A stretch of DNA of 64,000 bases, taken from Anditalea andensis (lineage in GTDB: Bacteria; Bacteroidota; Bacteroidia; Cytophagales; Cyclobacteriaceae). Of the stretch, positions 26,141 through 35,479 are shown in pieces. Both the position numbers and the translations under genes were made by a program. The stretch spans positions 186,001 to 250,000 of the forward strand of contig NZ_JMIH01000014.1 of assembly GCF_000714815.1 (NCBI RefSeq), in the 5' to 3' direction. Positions within the stretch are counted from its first letter, which is position 1, and every line of letters begins with the position of its first letter. The notes beneath the pieces are model-generated. The model saw only the letters and a list, made by a program, of their open reading frames with translations. It was not told the origin of the DNA and searched no databases.

Positions 26141-27694
26141 TCATATCATATACTTTTTTGCCAGCTTTTTAAACCGGTGTATCTCTGCCTGTATCCAAAC
26201 CTCGTCCCGCACCAGTTCTTTGGCCATCAACTCAGCCACCATAGAGACCATTTCTGTGGCAGCTTTAGCATCTAGAAAAAGCATACGGAATCTGCGAGCT
26301 AAAACATCATCCACCTTTAAGGCCATTTCATTCCTGACGGCCCATATTACTTCAGCTCTGGTATATGGATAATCGGGATGTAGAGGTTGATTGAGATCTG
26401 GCTGGTCCACCCAAAGCTTTATGATATGATCAGCATCACTTCCGTATATGGATAGATGACCGGACGCAACTCCATCTTTATAACCATGAATTTTCACCAT
26501 AGATGAACTGCTTTGGGGTATTTTTATGGTATATTTATTCACTATAGCATCTACCGCATCTTCCCCCATTTTTCTGAAAGTGGTCCATTTCCCCCCTATT
26601 ATGGAAACCAGACCACTTTTAGAAACGGTAATTTTATGGCTTCGAGATATATCCTGGGTTTTTGATCTTTCTTCAGCCGGAGCAGCCAAAGGCCTCATTC
26701 CTGCATAGGATGAAAGGATATCCGATTTATGCGGTTTTTTTACCATAAATGTCCCAAATGTTTCTAGGATAAAATCAATTTCACGGGCAAGTGGGACTGG
26801 CTCATTTTTGGGGGTTTTCCTAAGGATATCAGTTGTGCCCAGTATTACTTTTTCGTGCCATGGTATAGCAAAAAGTACCCTGCCATCAGCGGTTTTTGGG
26901 ATCATAAGGGCATCATCACTGGCTAAAAATGCCCTATCAAGCACTATATGGGAACCTTGGCTGGGTTTAAGGGTTTTCTTTGACTTGATATTGTCCATCT
27001 TCAAAACTTTATCAGCAAAAACCCCGGTGGCATTGACTACTGTATGCGCAAGTATATGGTATTTGCGCTTAGATATCATATCTTGAATCAAAAAACCGTT
27101 TATATGACCGTTTTCATTTTTGCCTAAGGATATTACTTTCATATAATTTAAAATATTCCCTCCCATATCATCACAGGTCTGTGCAATATTGAGCGCAAGC
27201 CGTGCATCATCAAATTGGCCATCATAATAGACTACGCCCCCTATAAGTCCTTTAGAGTTTATAGTCGGCAAACTTCTCATCACTCTCGCTTTAGAGATAA
27301 ATTTAGATGACCCTATACTATATTTCCCCGCTAACATGTCATAAACTTTAAGCCCAGTGTTGTATTTGATCAAATCATAAAAAGTATAAATGGGAATGAT
27401 AAAAGTTTGTTTTCTTGATACGTGCGGTGCATTTTTTAGAATGATGCTTCTTTCCTTCAAGGCGTCCATGACTATTTTTATTTGTCCATGGGCCAGATAT
27501 CTCACACCACCATGCAGAAGTTTGGTACTTCTACTCGAGGTGCCTTTGGCAAAATCGGATTTTTCTACCAACAGCACTGACAGGCCACGGGACAAAGCGT
27601 CCAGTGCTACCCCTAGTCCTGAAGCTCCCCCACCTATTATAGCTATATCCCAAACTTTTTGCTCCAGACATTTAATCTTGCTTTCTCTATTCAT
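26141..27694 (-). CDS. glpD: Glycerol-3-phosphate dehydrogenase (FAD-dependent)
   Basis: Oxidises sn-glycerol 3-phosphate to dihydroxyacetone phosphate at the membrane and passes electrons to quinone. Start chosen at MNRESKIKC; an upstream ATG ten codons earlier is possible. Seen: the FAD-binding Rossmann motif DIAIIGGGASGLGVALDALS, the family signature SSRSTKLLHGGVRYLA, TVVNATGVFADKV, a LSSYAGMRPLAAP block, IIGGKWTTFRKMGEDAVD, and the C-terminal DAO_C-like helical domain. About 517 residues, normal for GlpD. It is transcribed ahead of glpK. Confidence 0.95.
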   Translation of the reverse strand: MNRESKIKCLEQKVWDIAIIGGGASGLGVALDALSRGLSVLLVEKSDFAKGTSSRSTKLLHGGVRYLAHGQIKIVMDALKERSIILKNAPHVSRKQTFIIPIYTFYDLIKYNTGLKVYDMLAGKYSIGSSKFISKARVMRSLPTINSKGLIGGVVYYDGQFDDARLALNIAQTCDDMGGNILNYMKVISLGKNENGHINGFLIQDMISKRKYHILAHTVVNATGVFADKVLKMDNIKSKKTLKPSQGSHIVLDRAFLASDDALMIPKTADGRVLFAIPWHEKVILGTTDILRKTPKNEPVPLAREIDFILETFGTFMVKKPHKSDILSSYAGMRPLAAPAEERSKTQDISRSHKITVSKSGLVSIIGGKWTTFRKMGEDAVDAIVNKYTIKIPQSSSSMVKIHGYKDGVASGHLSIYGSDADHIIKLWVDQPDLNQPLHPDYPYTRAEVIWAVRNEMALKVDDVLARRFRMLFLDAKAATEMVSMVAELMAKELVRDEVWIQAEIHRFKKLAKKYMI

Positions 27695-27813
27695 TTTCTT
27701 AAAAAAACCTTTATCCTGCCCCAATAAGATACAAAATCAAAATCGGATTTAAGGTTTTATCAACAAAAGTATTATCGAATGATGGATATGGACGCCATTT
27801 GAATGTTACAAAT

Positions 27814-28296
27814 CTAAAATTCCACCCTACGGTCTTCATCTATACGCAAATGTTCATCGCGCATAAGCTCATGCTCTTTCATCATTTGTTCATACTCTTG
27901 CTCCATTCTGGCCTGTTGCCCTTCTATTTCCCGGTACCTTTGCTGCCAAGCTTCTTCTCCGATCTCGTCCCTATCCAAATTCCAAAATGCCCGATGTTCA
28001 TCCATAAGCCTCCGGTGTTCTTGCATCATATCGGCATGGCTCGCCTTCAGTTCCCTTATGCGCTGTTCTGCTGTCCTGACTCTATCTGCATCTAAAGAAC
28101 CACCCCGCTCTGATAAATAGCGGTCATCTCCTGCTTCTACTTCCCCATGGCGCCTCTCCCGCTGCGGGTAGTTGCTATTTCTATGATCAGGGCCTTCTAG
28201 AAGTGGCTGTTCCTGTACCACACCTTCTTCCCTTCTGTCATTACAGGCCACGACAGAAAATATAATCAGCGATAATAATAAATGGTTAGCTTTCAT
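27814..28296 (-). CDS. Small charged coiled-coil lipoprotein of unknown function
   Basis: 160 residues. A lipoprotein signal MKANHLLLSLIIFSVVAC with lipobox Cys18 is followed by a low-complexity Arg/Glu/Gln-rich region and then two long helical stretches predicted as coiled coil (AEQRIRELKASHADMMQEHR; QARMEQEYEQMMKEHELMRD). No family recognised. The heptad-like Met/Leu spacing and repeated EH pairs suggest a periplasmic helical hairpin. It stands alone between glpD and the MATE exporter gene. Confidence 0.65.
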   Translation of the reverse strand: MKANHLLLSLIIFSVVACNDRREEGVVQEQPLLEGPDHRNSNYPQRERRHGEVEAGDDRYLSERGGSLDADRVRTAEQRIRELKASHADMMQEHRRLMDEHRAFWNLDRDEIGEEAWQQRYREIEGQQARMEQEYEQMMKEHELMRDEHLRIDEDRRVEF

Positions 28297-28692
28297 ATTA
28301 AAATAGGTATTGGTTCAATTAACAAAACAGTTGAAAATGAGTATTGTTCACTTTTCCTATAGGTTATAAAATCACCAATCATCATTTAGAAGGTTGAAAC
28401 CTTTAACATTGAACAGTGTAATCATTTACTTATCTCCCCACATATATAGCTATATTCCAATATTTCATATCTAAAAAATGGGCATCATGTAGGATCTCCA
28501 CTTAAAGGATTATAAAGCTAGGATTTGGAAGGATTCTCTAAAGAAATACATCCTATTTTTATTTTTAAATACATAGATTTCTTCCCTAATAATTATATCT
28601 CATTAAAACCTGTTACATTCGATTTTCAAATGAAACTTAAAAGCTGTATTTAGGATTAATGTTTCCATATCTCCTTTTTAACCATTCCGATA
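28297..28692. other. Divergent intergenic region, nothing recognised
   Basis: About 400 AT-rich bases between a lipoprotein gene (minus) and the MATE gene (plus). It must hold both promoters, but I could not assign a convincing -33/-7 pair, and no coding frame or strong hairpin is visible. Confidence 0.4.
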
Positions 28693-30102
28693 ATGCCTCC
28701 TATTCGTAATCTAGACAAACTAAATTTATGGCAATTGGCCAAAGAATCTGTTCGGGGCGGAGAATATGACTTCACTAAACTGAACATCAAGACTGGCATC
28801 ATCTTACTTTCCATTCCGATGATATTGGAAATGATAATGGAATCACTGTTTGCAGTAGTGGACATATTTTTTGTAGGCAGGTTGGGGAGTGATGCCATCG
28901 CTACAGTAGGACTAACAGAAGCCGTAATTGTAATAGTGTATTCGATAGGAGTTGGGATAAGTATGGCAGCCACCGCTATCATATCCAGAAGATTTGGAGA
29001 ACAAAATTATAAAGCAGCTGGAAGTGCTGCCTTTCAGCTGCTCCTCTTCGGAGGGATTACCTCTATAGTAATAGGGATATTGGGATGGATATATGGTGAG
29101 CATATCCTTCTACTAATGGGAGCCAGTGAAGAGGTTTTGGCTATAGGAGTGCCCTATACCAGAATTATATTTGCGGGCAATTCCGCTATCATGTTATTGT
29201 TCCTGATCAATGGGGCCTTTAGAGGTGCGGGACAGGCTCACCTGGCCATGCGCGCCTTATGGATAGCTAATGGTTTCAATATTATCCTGGATCCTATCAT
29301 GATATTCGGCATAGGAAATTTCGAGGGCCTAGGCTTGGTAGGTGCCGCCTGGGCTACCAATATTGGCAGAAGCATAGGTGTTGTATACCAACTTTACCAC
29401 CTCCTCAATGGTAAAAACCGACTGGTAATCATCAGGGAAAATCTAAAACTAAAATGGAAAACCATCTATAGAATATGTCTGATTTCCTTCAATGGAATGG
29501 GACAGTTTTTAATAGATTCTGTAGCATGGATTGCCCTGACCAGAATGGTGGCAGAATTCGGATCGGTGGCTGTCGCAGGATACACCCTATCCTTTCGCAT
29601 CTTAATGTTCAGTCTTATGCCCGCATGGGGACTTTCAGCTGCCGCCGCTACATTGGTAGGGCAAAACCTGGGCGCGGGAAAAATACGCAGATCCGAAATA
29701 TCCGTCTGGATCACCGCCCGATATAATGTGATTTTTCTGGCCCTGGTTACCTGTATCTATTTGTTTTTTGGACGATCTATAATAGGCTTCTTTGCAGAAG
29801 GAAAAGAACTTCAGGACATCGCTACAGCAGGGCTCCAGGTCATCGTACTCGGGTATATTTTCTTTGCTGTTGGGATGACCATGACACAGGCCTTTAATGG
29901 CGCAGGAGATACCAAAACACCTATGTATATTAATATAGGTGTTTTTATCGTATTGGAAATCCCACTAGCTTATCTTCTGTCTATGTCATTTGGTATGGGG
30001 GTGATGGGCGTATTCATTACTATAGCCTTTTCGCATTCACTTCATGCTTTGGTGGCACTTTGGTTTTTCAGAAGGGGGAAATGGAAGAAGGTGGTAGTCT
30101 GA
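28693..30102 (+). CDS. MATE family efflux transporter
   Basis: 469 residues with about twelve membrane helices in two similar halves, the MATE layout. N-terminal half: SIPMILEMIMESLFAVVDIF, FVGRLGSDAIATVGLTEAVI, GISMAATAIISRRFGEQNYK. C-terminal half: MGQFLIDSVAWIALTRMVAE, AAAATLVGQNLGAGKIRRSE. MATE proteins export drugs, dyes or metabolites in exchange for Na+ or H+. About 35 residues of cytoplasmic tail precede the first helix. It stands alone, so no substrate hint comes from its neighbours. Confidence 0.93.
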   Translation: MPPIRNLDKLNLWQLAKESVRGGEYDFTKLNIKTGIILLSIPMILEMIMESLFAVVDIFFVGRLGSDAIATVGLTEAVIVIVYSIGVGISMAATAIISRRFGEQNYKAAGSAAFQLLLFGGITSIVIGILGWIYGEHILLLMGASEEVLAIGVPYTRIIFAGNSAIMLLFLINGAFRGAGQAHLAMRALWIANGFNIILDPIMIFGIGNFEGLGLVGAAWATNIGRSIGVVYQLYHLLNGKNRLVIIRENLKLKWKTIYRICLISFNGMGQFLIDSVAWIALTRMVAEFGSVAVAGYTLSFRILMFSLMPAWGLSAAAATLVGQNLGAGKIRRSEISVWITARYNVIFLALVTCIYLFFGRSIIGFFAEGKELQDIATAGLQVIVLGYIFFAVGMTMTQAFNGAGDTKTPMYINIGVFIVLEIPLAYLLSMSFGMGVMGVFITIAFSHSLHALVALWFFRRGKWKKVVV

Positions 30103-30234
30103 TGAAGTAGTCAGGTTAAACAGAAAGAAAACAAGGTAAGCAATAAGAAGGAGAAGAGGTCTATTCGATCCCATCTCAGATATTTACCTTCTCGTATTTC
30201 CCCTATACCTTGACAATTTTGGTAACACCGAGGT

Positions 30235-30678
30235 TCAATAATAAGATTTCTCCACTATATGCCCCACCACCCTCTTTACACACACTCCGAGTACATTTTT
30301 CACCACATAATCCCAAAACCTCAATACTGCCCATCCTTTTGACAGGTAGTATGCATTGATTTCACGGTCACGCTGCATATTTCTTTCTATCTTTGGAATC
30401 CAAAAAGCACGGTTAGACTTGATAGCTGTCATTTTAGTGTCCCAATCATGCCTATGCCAGAAGCAACCATCTATAAAGATCACCATCTCATATTTGATAA
30501 AAGTTATATCCGGTTTACCAGGTAGATTTTTTCTATTGCTCCTATATCCAATACCAGCATGCCATAGGGCTTTTCTTAAGATCTTTTCAGGTGCAGTATG
30601 TTTACTTTTTATCCGCGACATATTATACGACCGAAGTCTGGTCGTATAGAAGCCATTTTCTTCACAGAATCTGGGCAC
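30235..30678 (-). CDS. vsr: Very short patch repair (Vsr) endonuclease
   Basis: Nicks DNA 5' of T in T:G mismatches that arise by deamination of 5-methylcytosine. 147 residues, the normal size. Motifs: MSRIKSKHTAPEKILRKALW (N-terminal Vsr block), NLPGKPDITFIKYE (catalytic Asp in GKPDI) and VIFIDGCFWHRHDWDTK (conserved FWH.H), then IERNMQRDREINAYYLSKGW. Vsr genes normally sit beside a cytosine-5 methyltransferase; none is in this window. Upstream lie about 500 non-coding bases. It is therefore an orphan, either guarding against a methylase elsewhere or the remnant of a lost restriction-modification locus. Confidence 0.93.
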   Translation of the reverse strand: MPRFCEENGFYTTRLRSYNMSRIKSKHTAPEKILRKALWHAGIGYRSNRKNLPGKPDITFIKYEMVIFIDGCFWHRHDWDTKMTAIKSNRAFWIPKIERNMQRDREINAYYLSKGWAVLRFWDYVVKNVLGVCVKRVVGHIVEKSYY

Positions 30679-31182
30679 TTCGATTTTTTATTCAGGATAG
30701 GACTTACTTATCCATAAGTATCATAAATCTTATAATATAAACGAGATTCATCACTTAAAAGTACTATATATAATTGAGGGCAATAAATCAATTTAAGAGA
30801 TTCCATAACTTCCCTACTAAGCTGATAACTATAATCAACCGCTCACTTGATCGGAGTCTGTAGGACTAAGTCAGCTCCCATATATTTAAAGGAAAACCTA
30901 TAAGAGAGCGGATTTTACCAATTTGTTAAATAATCCGGGGTATCGATTGGTCTAAACGATTACCATACAAGAGATCAGGTTTTCTTCCACCACTTTTTTC
31001 TAAAGCTTCCCACAGTAGGTAACATTAAAGTAATAGACGTCCCAAAAAACTTTTCTACATTCAAAAAAAGGTATTAGAAATTAATCATAATCCTGTTTTG
31101 CCGTTGATCCTATTTTAATTTTGATTACCATATTTTATCTTCAAATTGTAAATTAAAGATTTAAACCTAACTAAACTTGACC
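30679..31182. other. Long intergenic region upstream of vsr, no intact gene
   Basis: About 500 bases without a convincing gene. On the minus strand, just upstream of vsr, a short frame reads VMESLKLIYCPQLYIVLLSD and continues briefly to a stop; I do not recognise it. The stretch might be decayed remains of a vsr partner gene, but no methyltransferase motif is visible. The right end must contain the promoter of the following gene. Confidence 0.35.
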
Positions 31183-32013
31183 ATGAAAATATACTGTCTA
31201 ACCTTATGCCTACTATCCGTGTCATTTTTTTCAGCAATGGCACAAACACTGAACATTGCTACCTATAATATACGGTTCGACAGTCCAAATGATGAAGGTA
31301 ACATGTGGACCGACCGATCACCGCACTTAATAAACCAGATAAAATTCCATCAAATGGACATAATAGGGACTCAAGAAGGCCTTCATCATCAGTTAGAAGA
31401 AATAAATGACAAACTTGGCTTCCCCTATATAGGCATAGGGCGGGATAATGGTGACGAAAAAGGAGAGTTCAGTGCTATATTTTATAATCCTGATAAATTC
31501 ACCGTAGTAGAAGAAAATACATTTTGGCTATCAGAAACTCCTGAGGTACCCTCCAAAGGCTGGGATGCGCAATTAAACAGGGTCTGCACCTATGGTAAGT
31601 TCAGTCATGAAGAAATGGGTACATTCTATGTATTTAATGTTCACTATGATCATATGGGACAGAAGGCCAGGGAAGAAAGCAGTAAATTATTATTGCAAAA
31701 AATAAAAGAAATCAATGCTGAAAACCTTCCGCTTATATTAATGGGCGATTTTAATATTACTGATGAGAACCCGGCATACCAAACTATAGCTTCCTCAGCT
31801 CTTCAGGACAGTAGGGATAAATCCGAAACCACCCCCATAGGGCCCAATGGCACCTTCAATGCATTCAAATGGGAAATGCTACCTGAAAACCGCATTGATC
31901 ACCTTTTTGTAAGTGATGATTTTAAAGTACATAGATATGGAATACTTACCGATAATTATGGTAAAAAATACCCTTCAGATCACTTTCCTGTATTGATTGA
32001 AATAGGATTATAG
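31183..32013 (+). CDS. Secreted endonuclease/exonuclease/phosphatase family protein
   Basis: Start at the ATG of MKIYCLTLCLLSVSFFSAMA, a signal peptide; a TTG two codons earlier is an unlikely alternative. The mature protein has the EEP fold: LNIATYNIRFDSPNDEG (Asn and Asp of the metal site), MDIIGTQEGLHHQLEEI (catalytic Glu), FNVHYDHMGQKAREES (His), LILMGDFNITDENP (GDFN) and the final KYPSDHFPVLIEI (SDH). 276 residues. Such exported members act as phosphodiesterases or phosphatases on nucleic acids, phospholipids or sugar phosphates. Alone in its transcription unit; the substrate is unknown. Confidence 0.9.
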   Translation: MKIYCLTLCLLSVSFFSAMAQTLNIATYNIRFDSPNDEGNMWTDRSPHLINQIKFHQMDIIGTQEGLHHQLEEINDKLGFPYIGIGRDNGDEKGEFSAIFYNPDKFTVVEENTFWLSETPEVPSKGWDAQLNRVCTYGKFSHEEMGTFYVFNVHYDHMGQKAREESSKLLLQKIKEINAENLPLILMGDFNITDENPAYQTIASSALQDSRDKSETTPIGPNGTFNAFKWEMLPENRIDHLFVSDDFKVHRYGILTDNYGKKYPSDHFPVLIEIGL

Positions 32014-32063
32014 GTATACCATTCATCTTAGAGACCTATAGTGGCCCTCCACCCAAAACCTAT

Positions 32064-32098
32064 TAAGTGACCTTAGACCCATGGCTTAAGGTCACTTA
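32064..32098 (+). terminator. Terminator-like hairpin after the EEP gene
   Basis: A perfect 12-bp stem, TAAGTGACCTTA (32064-32075) with TAAGGTCACTTA (32087-32098), and an 11-base loop, 51 bases after the stop codon. There is no T-run after it, so termination is plausible but not certain. Confidence 0.45.
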
Positions 32099-32233
32099 TG
32101 AAAGCAATCTACACGAACCAAATAATATTAATATAAAAATAAAATAATAAAAATAAAGTATTGAATAAAATATATCCATTAATTCAGGATTTTTCACATT
32201 AGTAGCCATATATATTTTTTATATACCATAAAA

Positions 32234-32265
32234 TTTGTTTTATATCCACATTTTACCTATTTTAC
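32234..32265 (+). promoter_or_regulatory. Candidate promoter of the Anbu operon
   Basis: TTTG (32234-32237), a 20-base spacer, then TATTTTAC (32258-32265), close to the Bacteroidota TTTG/TAnnTTTG pattern with one mismatch at the last G. It ends 41 bases before the ATG of the first gene, in a very AT-rich leader. Confidence 0.35.
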
Positions 32266-32306
32266 TAAAACCAAATTTTTAGTGTTTAATTTTTAATAAT
32301 AGATAT

Positions 32307-33734
32307 ATGCCGATAGAAGAATATAAAGTGGATGGATTTTTCGATGAAATGATGGAAGCAGAAGGAGGTTGCAGAAGTCACTATAAGCAATTCGATAATT
32401 TAATTAAAAAAACTTCCAAGAAAAAACTGGGGCAGCTTCAGTTTTCGGCTGATAAAGCCCAAATGGCTATGGGTATGACTTTCAATGTCTACCATGATAA
32501 CCAGGGAATAGAAAAAATCCTTCATTTGGATATCATTCCGAGAATTATTCCCAACGCTGAATGGACGATCCTTGAAGCCGGTTTAAAGCAGCGTATACAT
32601 GCACTCAACCTTTTTCTTCAGGACATTTATAATGACCAAAAGATCCTAAAGGACAAAGTGGTACCTAAAGACCTTATCTTAAACAGTAAAGACTATCTCA
32701 AACCCTGCATAGGGCTGACACCTCCTAAGGGAATATGGTGCCATATTACAGGAACAGACTTGGTAAAAGATAAAGACGGCAAATACTATATTCTTGAGGA
32801 CAACCTTCGCTGCCCATCGGGTGTATCGTACATGTTAGAAAGTAGGGAAATCATCAAGAGAGCTTATCCCAAACTATTTAATGATCTGGGAGTAAGGCCA
32901 GTCTCAGATTATCCAACCAAGTTATTGAACATGCTGCAGTTCCTTTCTGATAAGCCAAAACCAAAAATAGGCGTTCTGACACCTGGGATTCATAATTCAG
33001 CCTATTTTGAGCATTCTTATCTAGCCCAGCAAATGGGTGCTGAACTTGTAGTAGGATATGATCTAATCGTTCAAAAAAAGCATGTATACATGCAGACTAC
33101 CCATGGTCTGGAGGTGATAGATGTGCTATATCGTAGGTTAGATGATACTTTTATAGATCCACTTGCATTTAATCCACATTCATTATTGGGGGTCCCCGGT
33201 TTGTATGAAGCCTATAAGGCTGGAAACATCGCCATGGCAAATGCCCCTGGCACAGGAGTAGCTGATGACAAAGCTGTTTATGCCTACGTTCCACGGATTA
33301 TCAAATACTATTTGGATGAAGAGCCTATATTAAACAATGTTCCTACTTATTTGTGCAGAGAAGAGGATGACAGGAAATATGTCCTGGAAAATATCGACCA
33401 ATTAGTGGTAAAGGAAACCAATGCTGCAGGAGGCTATGGCATGCTTATCGGACCCAAAGCTGATAAGGCTGAGCATGAAAAATTCAGGACACTTATAAAA
33501 TCCAACCCTACCAATTATATCGCACAGCCTACTTTATCTCTCTCTACCGTACCCACCCTTATAGATGACAAAATAGAGCCCCGGCATGTAGATTTGAGAC
33601 CGTATATATTATATGGAGAAAACATTGAAGTGATCCCGGGAGCACTGACCCGAGTAGCGCTGACCAAGGGCTCACTGGTGGTAAATAGTTCTCAGGGTGG
33701 AGGCAGTAAGGATACATGGGTTTTATATAAATAA
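32307..33734 (+). CDS. Circularly permuted ATP-grasp protein of the Anbu operon
   Basis: 475 residues, cytoplasmic. Matches the circularly permuted type 2 ATP-grasp family (formerly DUF404/DUF407): GMTFNVYHDNQGIEKILHLD, GTDLVKDKDGKYYILEDNLR, CPSGVSYMLESREI, IGVLTPGIHNSAYFEHSYLA, LVVKETNAAGGYGMLIGPKA and a C-terminal SSQGGGSKDTW. ATP-grasp enzymes make acyl-phosphate-activated amide bonds. It is the first of four tightly packed genes with an alpha-E protein, a proteasome-like protease and a transglutaminase, the conserved Anbu gene set. The literature prediction is that these make and process a peptide-like product; the chemistry is not settled. Confidence 0.9.
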   Translation: MPIEEYKVDGFFDEMMEAEGGCRSHYKQFDNLIKKTSKKKLGQLQFSADKAQMAMGMTFNVYHDNQGIEKILHLDIIPRIIPNAEWTILEAGLKQRIHALNLFLQDIYNDQKILKDKVVPKDLILNSKDYLKPCIGLTPPKGIWCHITGTDLVKDKDGKYYILEDNLRCPSGVSYMLESREIIKRAYPKLFNDLGVRPVSDYPTKLLNMLQFLSDKPKPKIGVLTPGIHNSAYFEHSYLAQQMGAELVVGYDLIVQKKHVYMQTTHGLEVIDVLYRRLDDTFIDPLAFNPHSLLGVPGLYEAYKAGNIAMANAPGTGVADDKAVYAYVPRIIKYYLDEEPILNNVPTYLCREEDDRKYVLENIDQLVVKETNAAGGYGMLIGPKADKAEHEKFRTLIKSNPTNYIAQPTLSLSTVPTLIDDKIEPRHVDLRPYILYGENIEVIPGALTRVALTKGSLVVNSSQGGGSKDTWVLYK

Positions 33735-33746
33735 CAAAAAAAAGAT

Positions 33747-34730
33747 ATGTTAAGCAGAGTAGCAAATTCAATATACTGGTTGGGTAGATACACGGAAAGA
33801 GCAGAAAATTATGCACGTTTTATCGATGTGAATTTTAACCTTATGCTGGATCTTCCAAGTGATCTGAAAGAACAATGGCAACCACTGATACACGCCACGG
33901 GTGACTATGACATCTATATTGCCAAATATGGTTTTAAATTTGACCGGAAGACGGTTATATTCTTTTTAGCTTTTGACGAAGACAATCCCAATTCGGTATT
34001 TAAATCAATATCAAATGCGAGAGAGAATGCCAGGGTCATCCGAGAAAACCTGAGCAAAGAAACATGGGAAAAACTTAACGAGACCTATCACTTTGTAAAG
34101 GATGGAAGGGACAAGAAAATATGGAAAAGCGAGGACCCACGGGCATTTTTCGAAAATGTAAAAAGTGGTATACTATTACTTTATGGACTGGCGGACAGCA
34201 CTGTGGCCCGTACTGAGGGATGGTATTTCAGACAGCTGGGCCAGTATCTGGAACGTGCCGATAAGACCAGTAGAATTTTGGACGTAAAGTACCACATACT
34301 GCTACCCTCCCCCGAGGAAGTCGGCTCACCGATGGATTTTCTCCATTGGATGGCACTTTTAAAATCCGTTACAGCCTTTAATACTTACAGAAGGATTTAC
34401 GGAAACATCGACCCTTCAGGAGTCATGGAATTTTTAGTACTCAATAAATATTTTCCCAGATCGGTGTTCTTTTGTCTCAAAGAAGCTGAAAAGTGTCTTT
34501 ATAAAATATCAGGTTCTGACGGACAGGGCTATAAAAACAGTGCAGAAAAAGCAATGGGCGAGCTAAGATCAAAACTTGAATTTGCCGATGTGCATGACAT
34601 CATTAATGTAGGGCTTCATGAATATCTGGATGAGCTGCAAATAAAAATAAATAAAATTTCTAATGAGATAGATTCCAATTTCTTCCAAATAAAGAATAAC
34701 TTTATTGCTCAAACACAAGTACAGGAATGA
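33747..34730 (+). CDS. Alpha-E domain protein (DUF403)
   Basis: 327 residues, all-helical. It opens with the family signature MLSRVANSIYWLGRYTERAE and carries a second similar block GWYFRQLGQYLERADKTSRI. The Glu/Arg pairs in these two blocks define alpha-E. The function is unknown; it always accompanies the permuted ATP-grasp protein and probably forms a complex with it. It begins 12 bases after the ATP-grasp gene and overlaps the next start by four bases (ATGA), so translation is likely coupled. Confidence 0.92.
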   Translation: MLSRVANSIYWLGRYTERAENYARFIDVNFNLMLDLPSDLKEQWQPLIHATGDYDIYIAKYGFKFDRKTVIFFLAFDEDNPNSVFKSISNARENARVIRENLSKETWEKLNETYHFVKDGRDKKIWKSEDPRAFFENVKSGILLLYGLADSTVARTEGWYFRQLGQYLERADKTSRILDVKYHILLPSPEEVGSPMDFLHWMALLKSVTAFNTYRRIYGNIDPSGVMEFLVLNKYFPRSVFFCLKEAEKCLYKISGSDGQGYKNSAEKAMGELRSKLEFADVHDIINVGLHEYLDELQIKINKISNEIDSNFFQIKNNFIAQTQVQE

Positions 34731-35479
34731 CATTTTGTTTAGGAATTAAAACACAAACCGGGATAGTAGGATTGGCCGATACCCGAATTACATCAGGCAG
34801 CGAAACCACCACTTCCAAAAAAATATATACTGTAAATAAAGAGAAACACACCTTTTTTATCATGACATCAGGACTTCGCTCTGTCAGGGACAAAGCGATA
34901 ACCTACTTTACCGAAGTCATAGAAGAACAGGATGACAATTTTAACAAGCTATATAAAGCAGCCAACGAATTTGGCAATCAGATAAAAAGGGTGGCCAAAG
35001 AAGACCAGGCAAGCCTGGAAGCGGGAGGGTTATCTTTTAATCTTTTCTCCATTATAGGAGGACAGCTAGAGCAGGACAAGGAACCCAAGCTCTATTTACT
35101 TTATCCACAAGGGAACTGGATAGAGATAAGGAAAGGTACTCCCTTTGTCATCATTGGAAATTCTGGTTTTGGCACCCCTATTTTACGAAGATCATTGAAA
35201 TATGAGGAATCTTTAGAATTCGCTTTAAAGAGTGCATTCTTAGCATTTGAGGCTACCCGGATCTCTGTAAATGATGTAGATTACCCCATAGATACTGTAG
35301 TATTAGAAAATGACAGCTATAATATCATAGAAACTCGCTTTGAACAAAAGGAGGTAGAACATATTGCTGAATTTTGGAACACAAAGCTGAAGGACGCCAT
35401 CAATACCCTGCCGGCTCAGGTATTGAATAAAGCCTTCACTGTAAATGATTCACAGCTTCACTTAGAATTGGAAGAATAA
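34727..35479 (+). CDS. Anbu proteasome-type protease
   Basis: 250 residues. The start MTFCLGIKTQTGIVGLADTR places Thr2 as the N-terminal nucleophile after Met removal, as in Anbu and proteasome beta-subunits. ADTRITSGSETTTSKKIYTV supplies the conserved Asp and Lys positions. The rest follows the Ntn-hydrolase alpha-beta-beta-alpha fold (FFIMTSGLRSVRDKAITYF; FVIIGNSGFGTPILRRSLKY). Anbu particles form ring or lock-washer helices rather than closed 20S barrels. The gene overlaps both neighbours, four bases with the alpha-E gene and one base with the transglutaminase gene. Confidence 0.9.
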   Translation: MTFCLGIKTQTGIVGLADTRITSGSETTTSKKIYTVNKEKHTFFIMTSGLRSVRDKAITYFTEVIEEQDDNFNKLYKAANEFGNQIKRVAKEDQASLEAGGLSFNLFSIIGGQLEQDKEPKLYLLYPQGNWIEIRKGTPFVIIGNSGFGTPILRRSLKYEESLEFALKSAFLAFEATRISVNDVDYPIDTVVLENDSYNIIETRFEQKEVEHIAEFWNTKLKDAINTLPAQVLNKAFTVNDSQLHLELEE

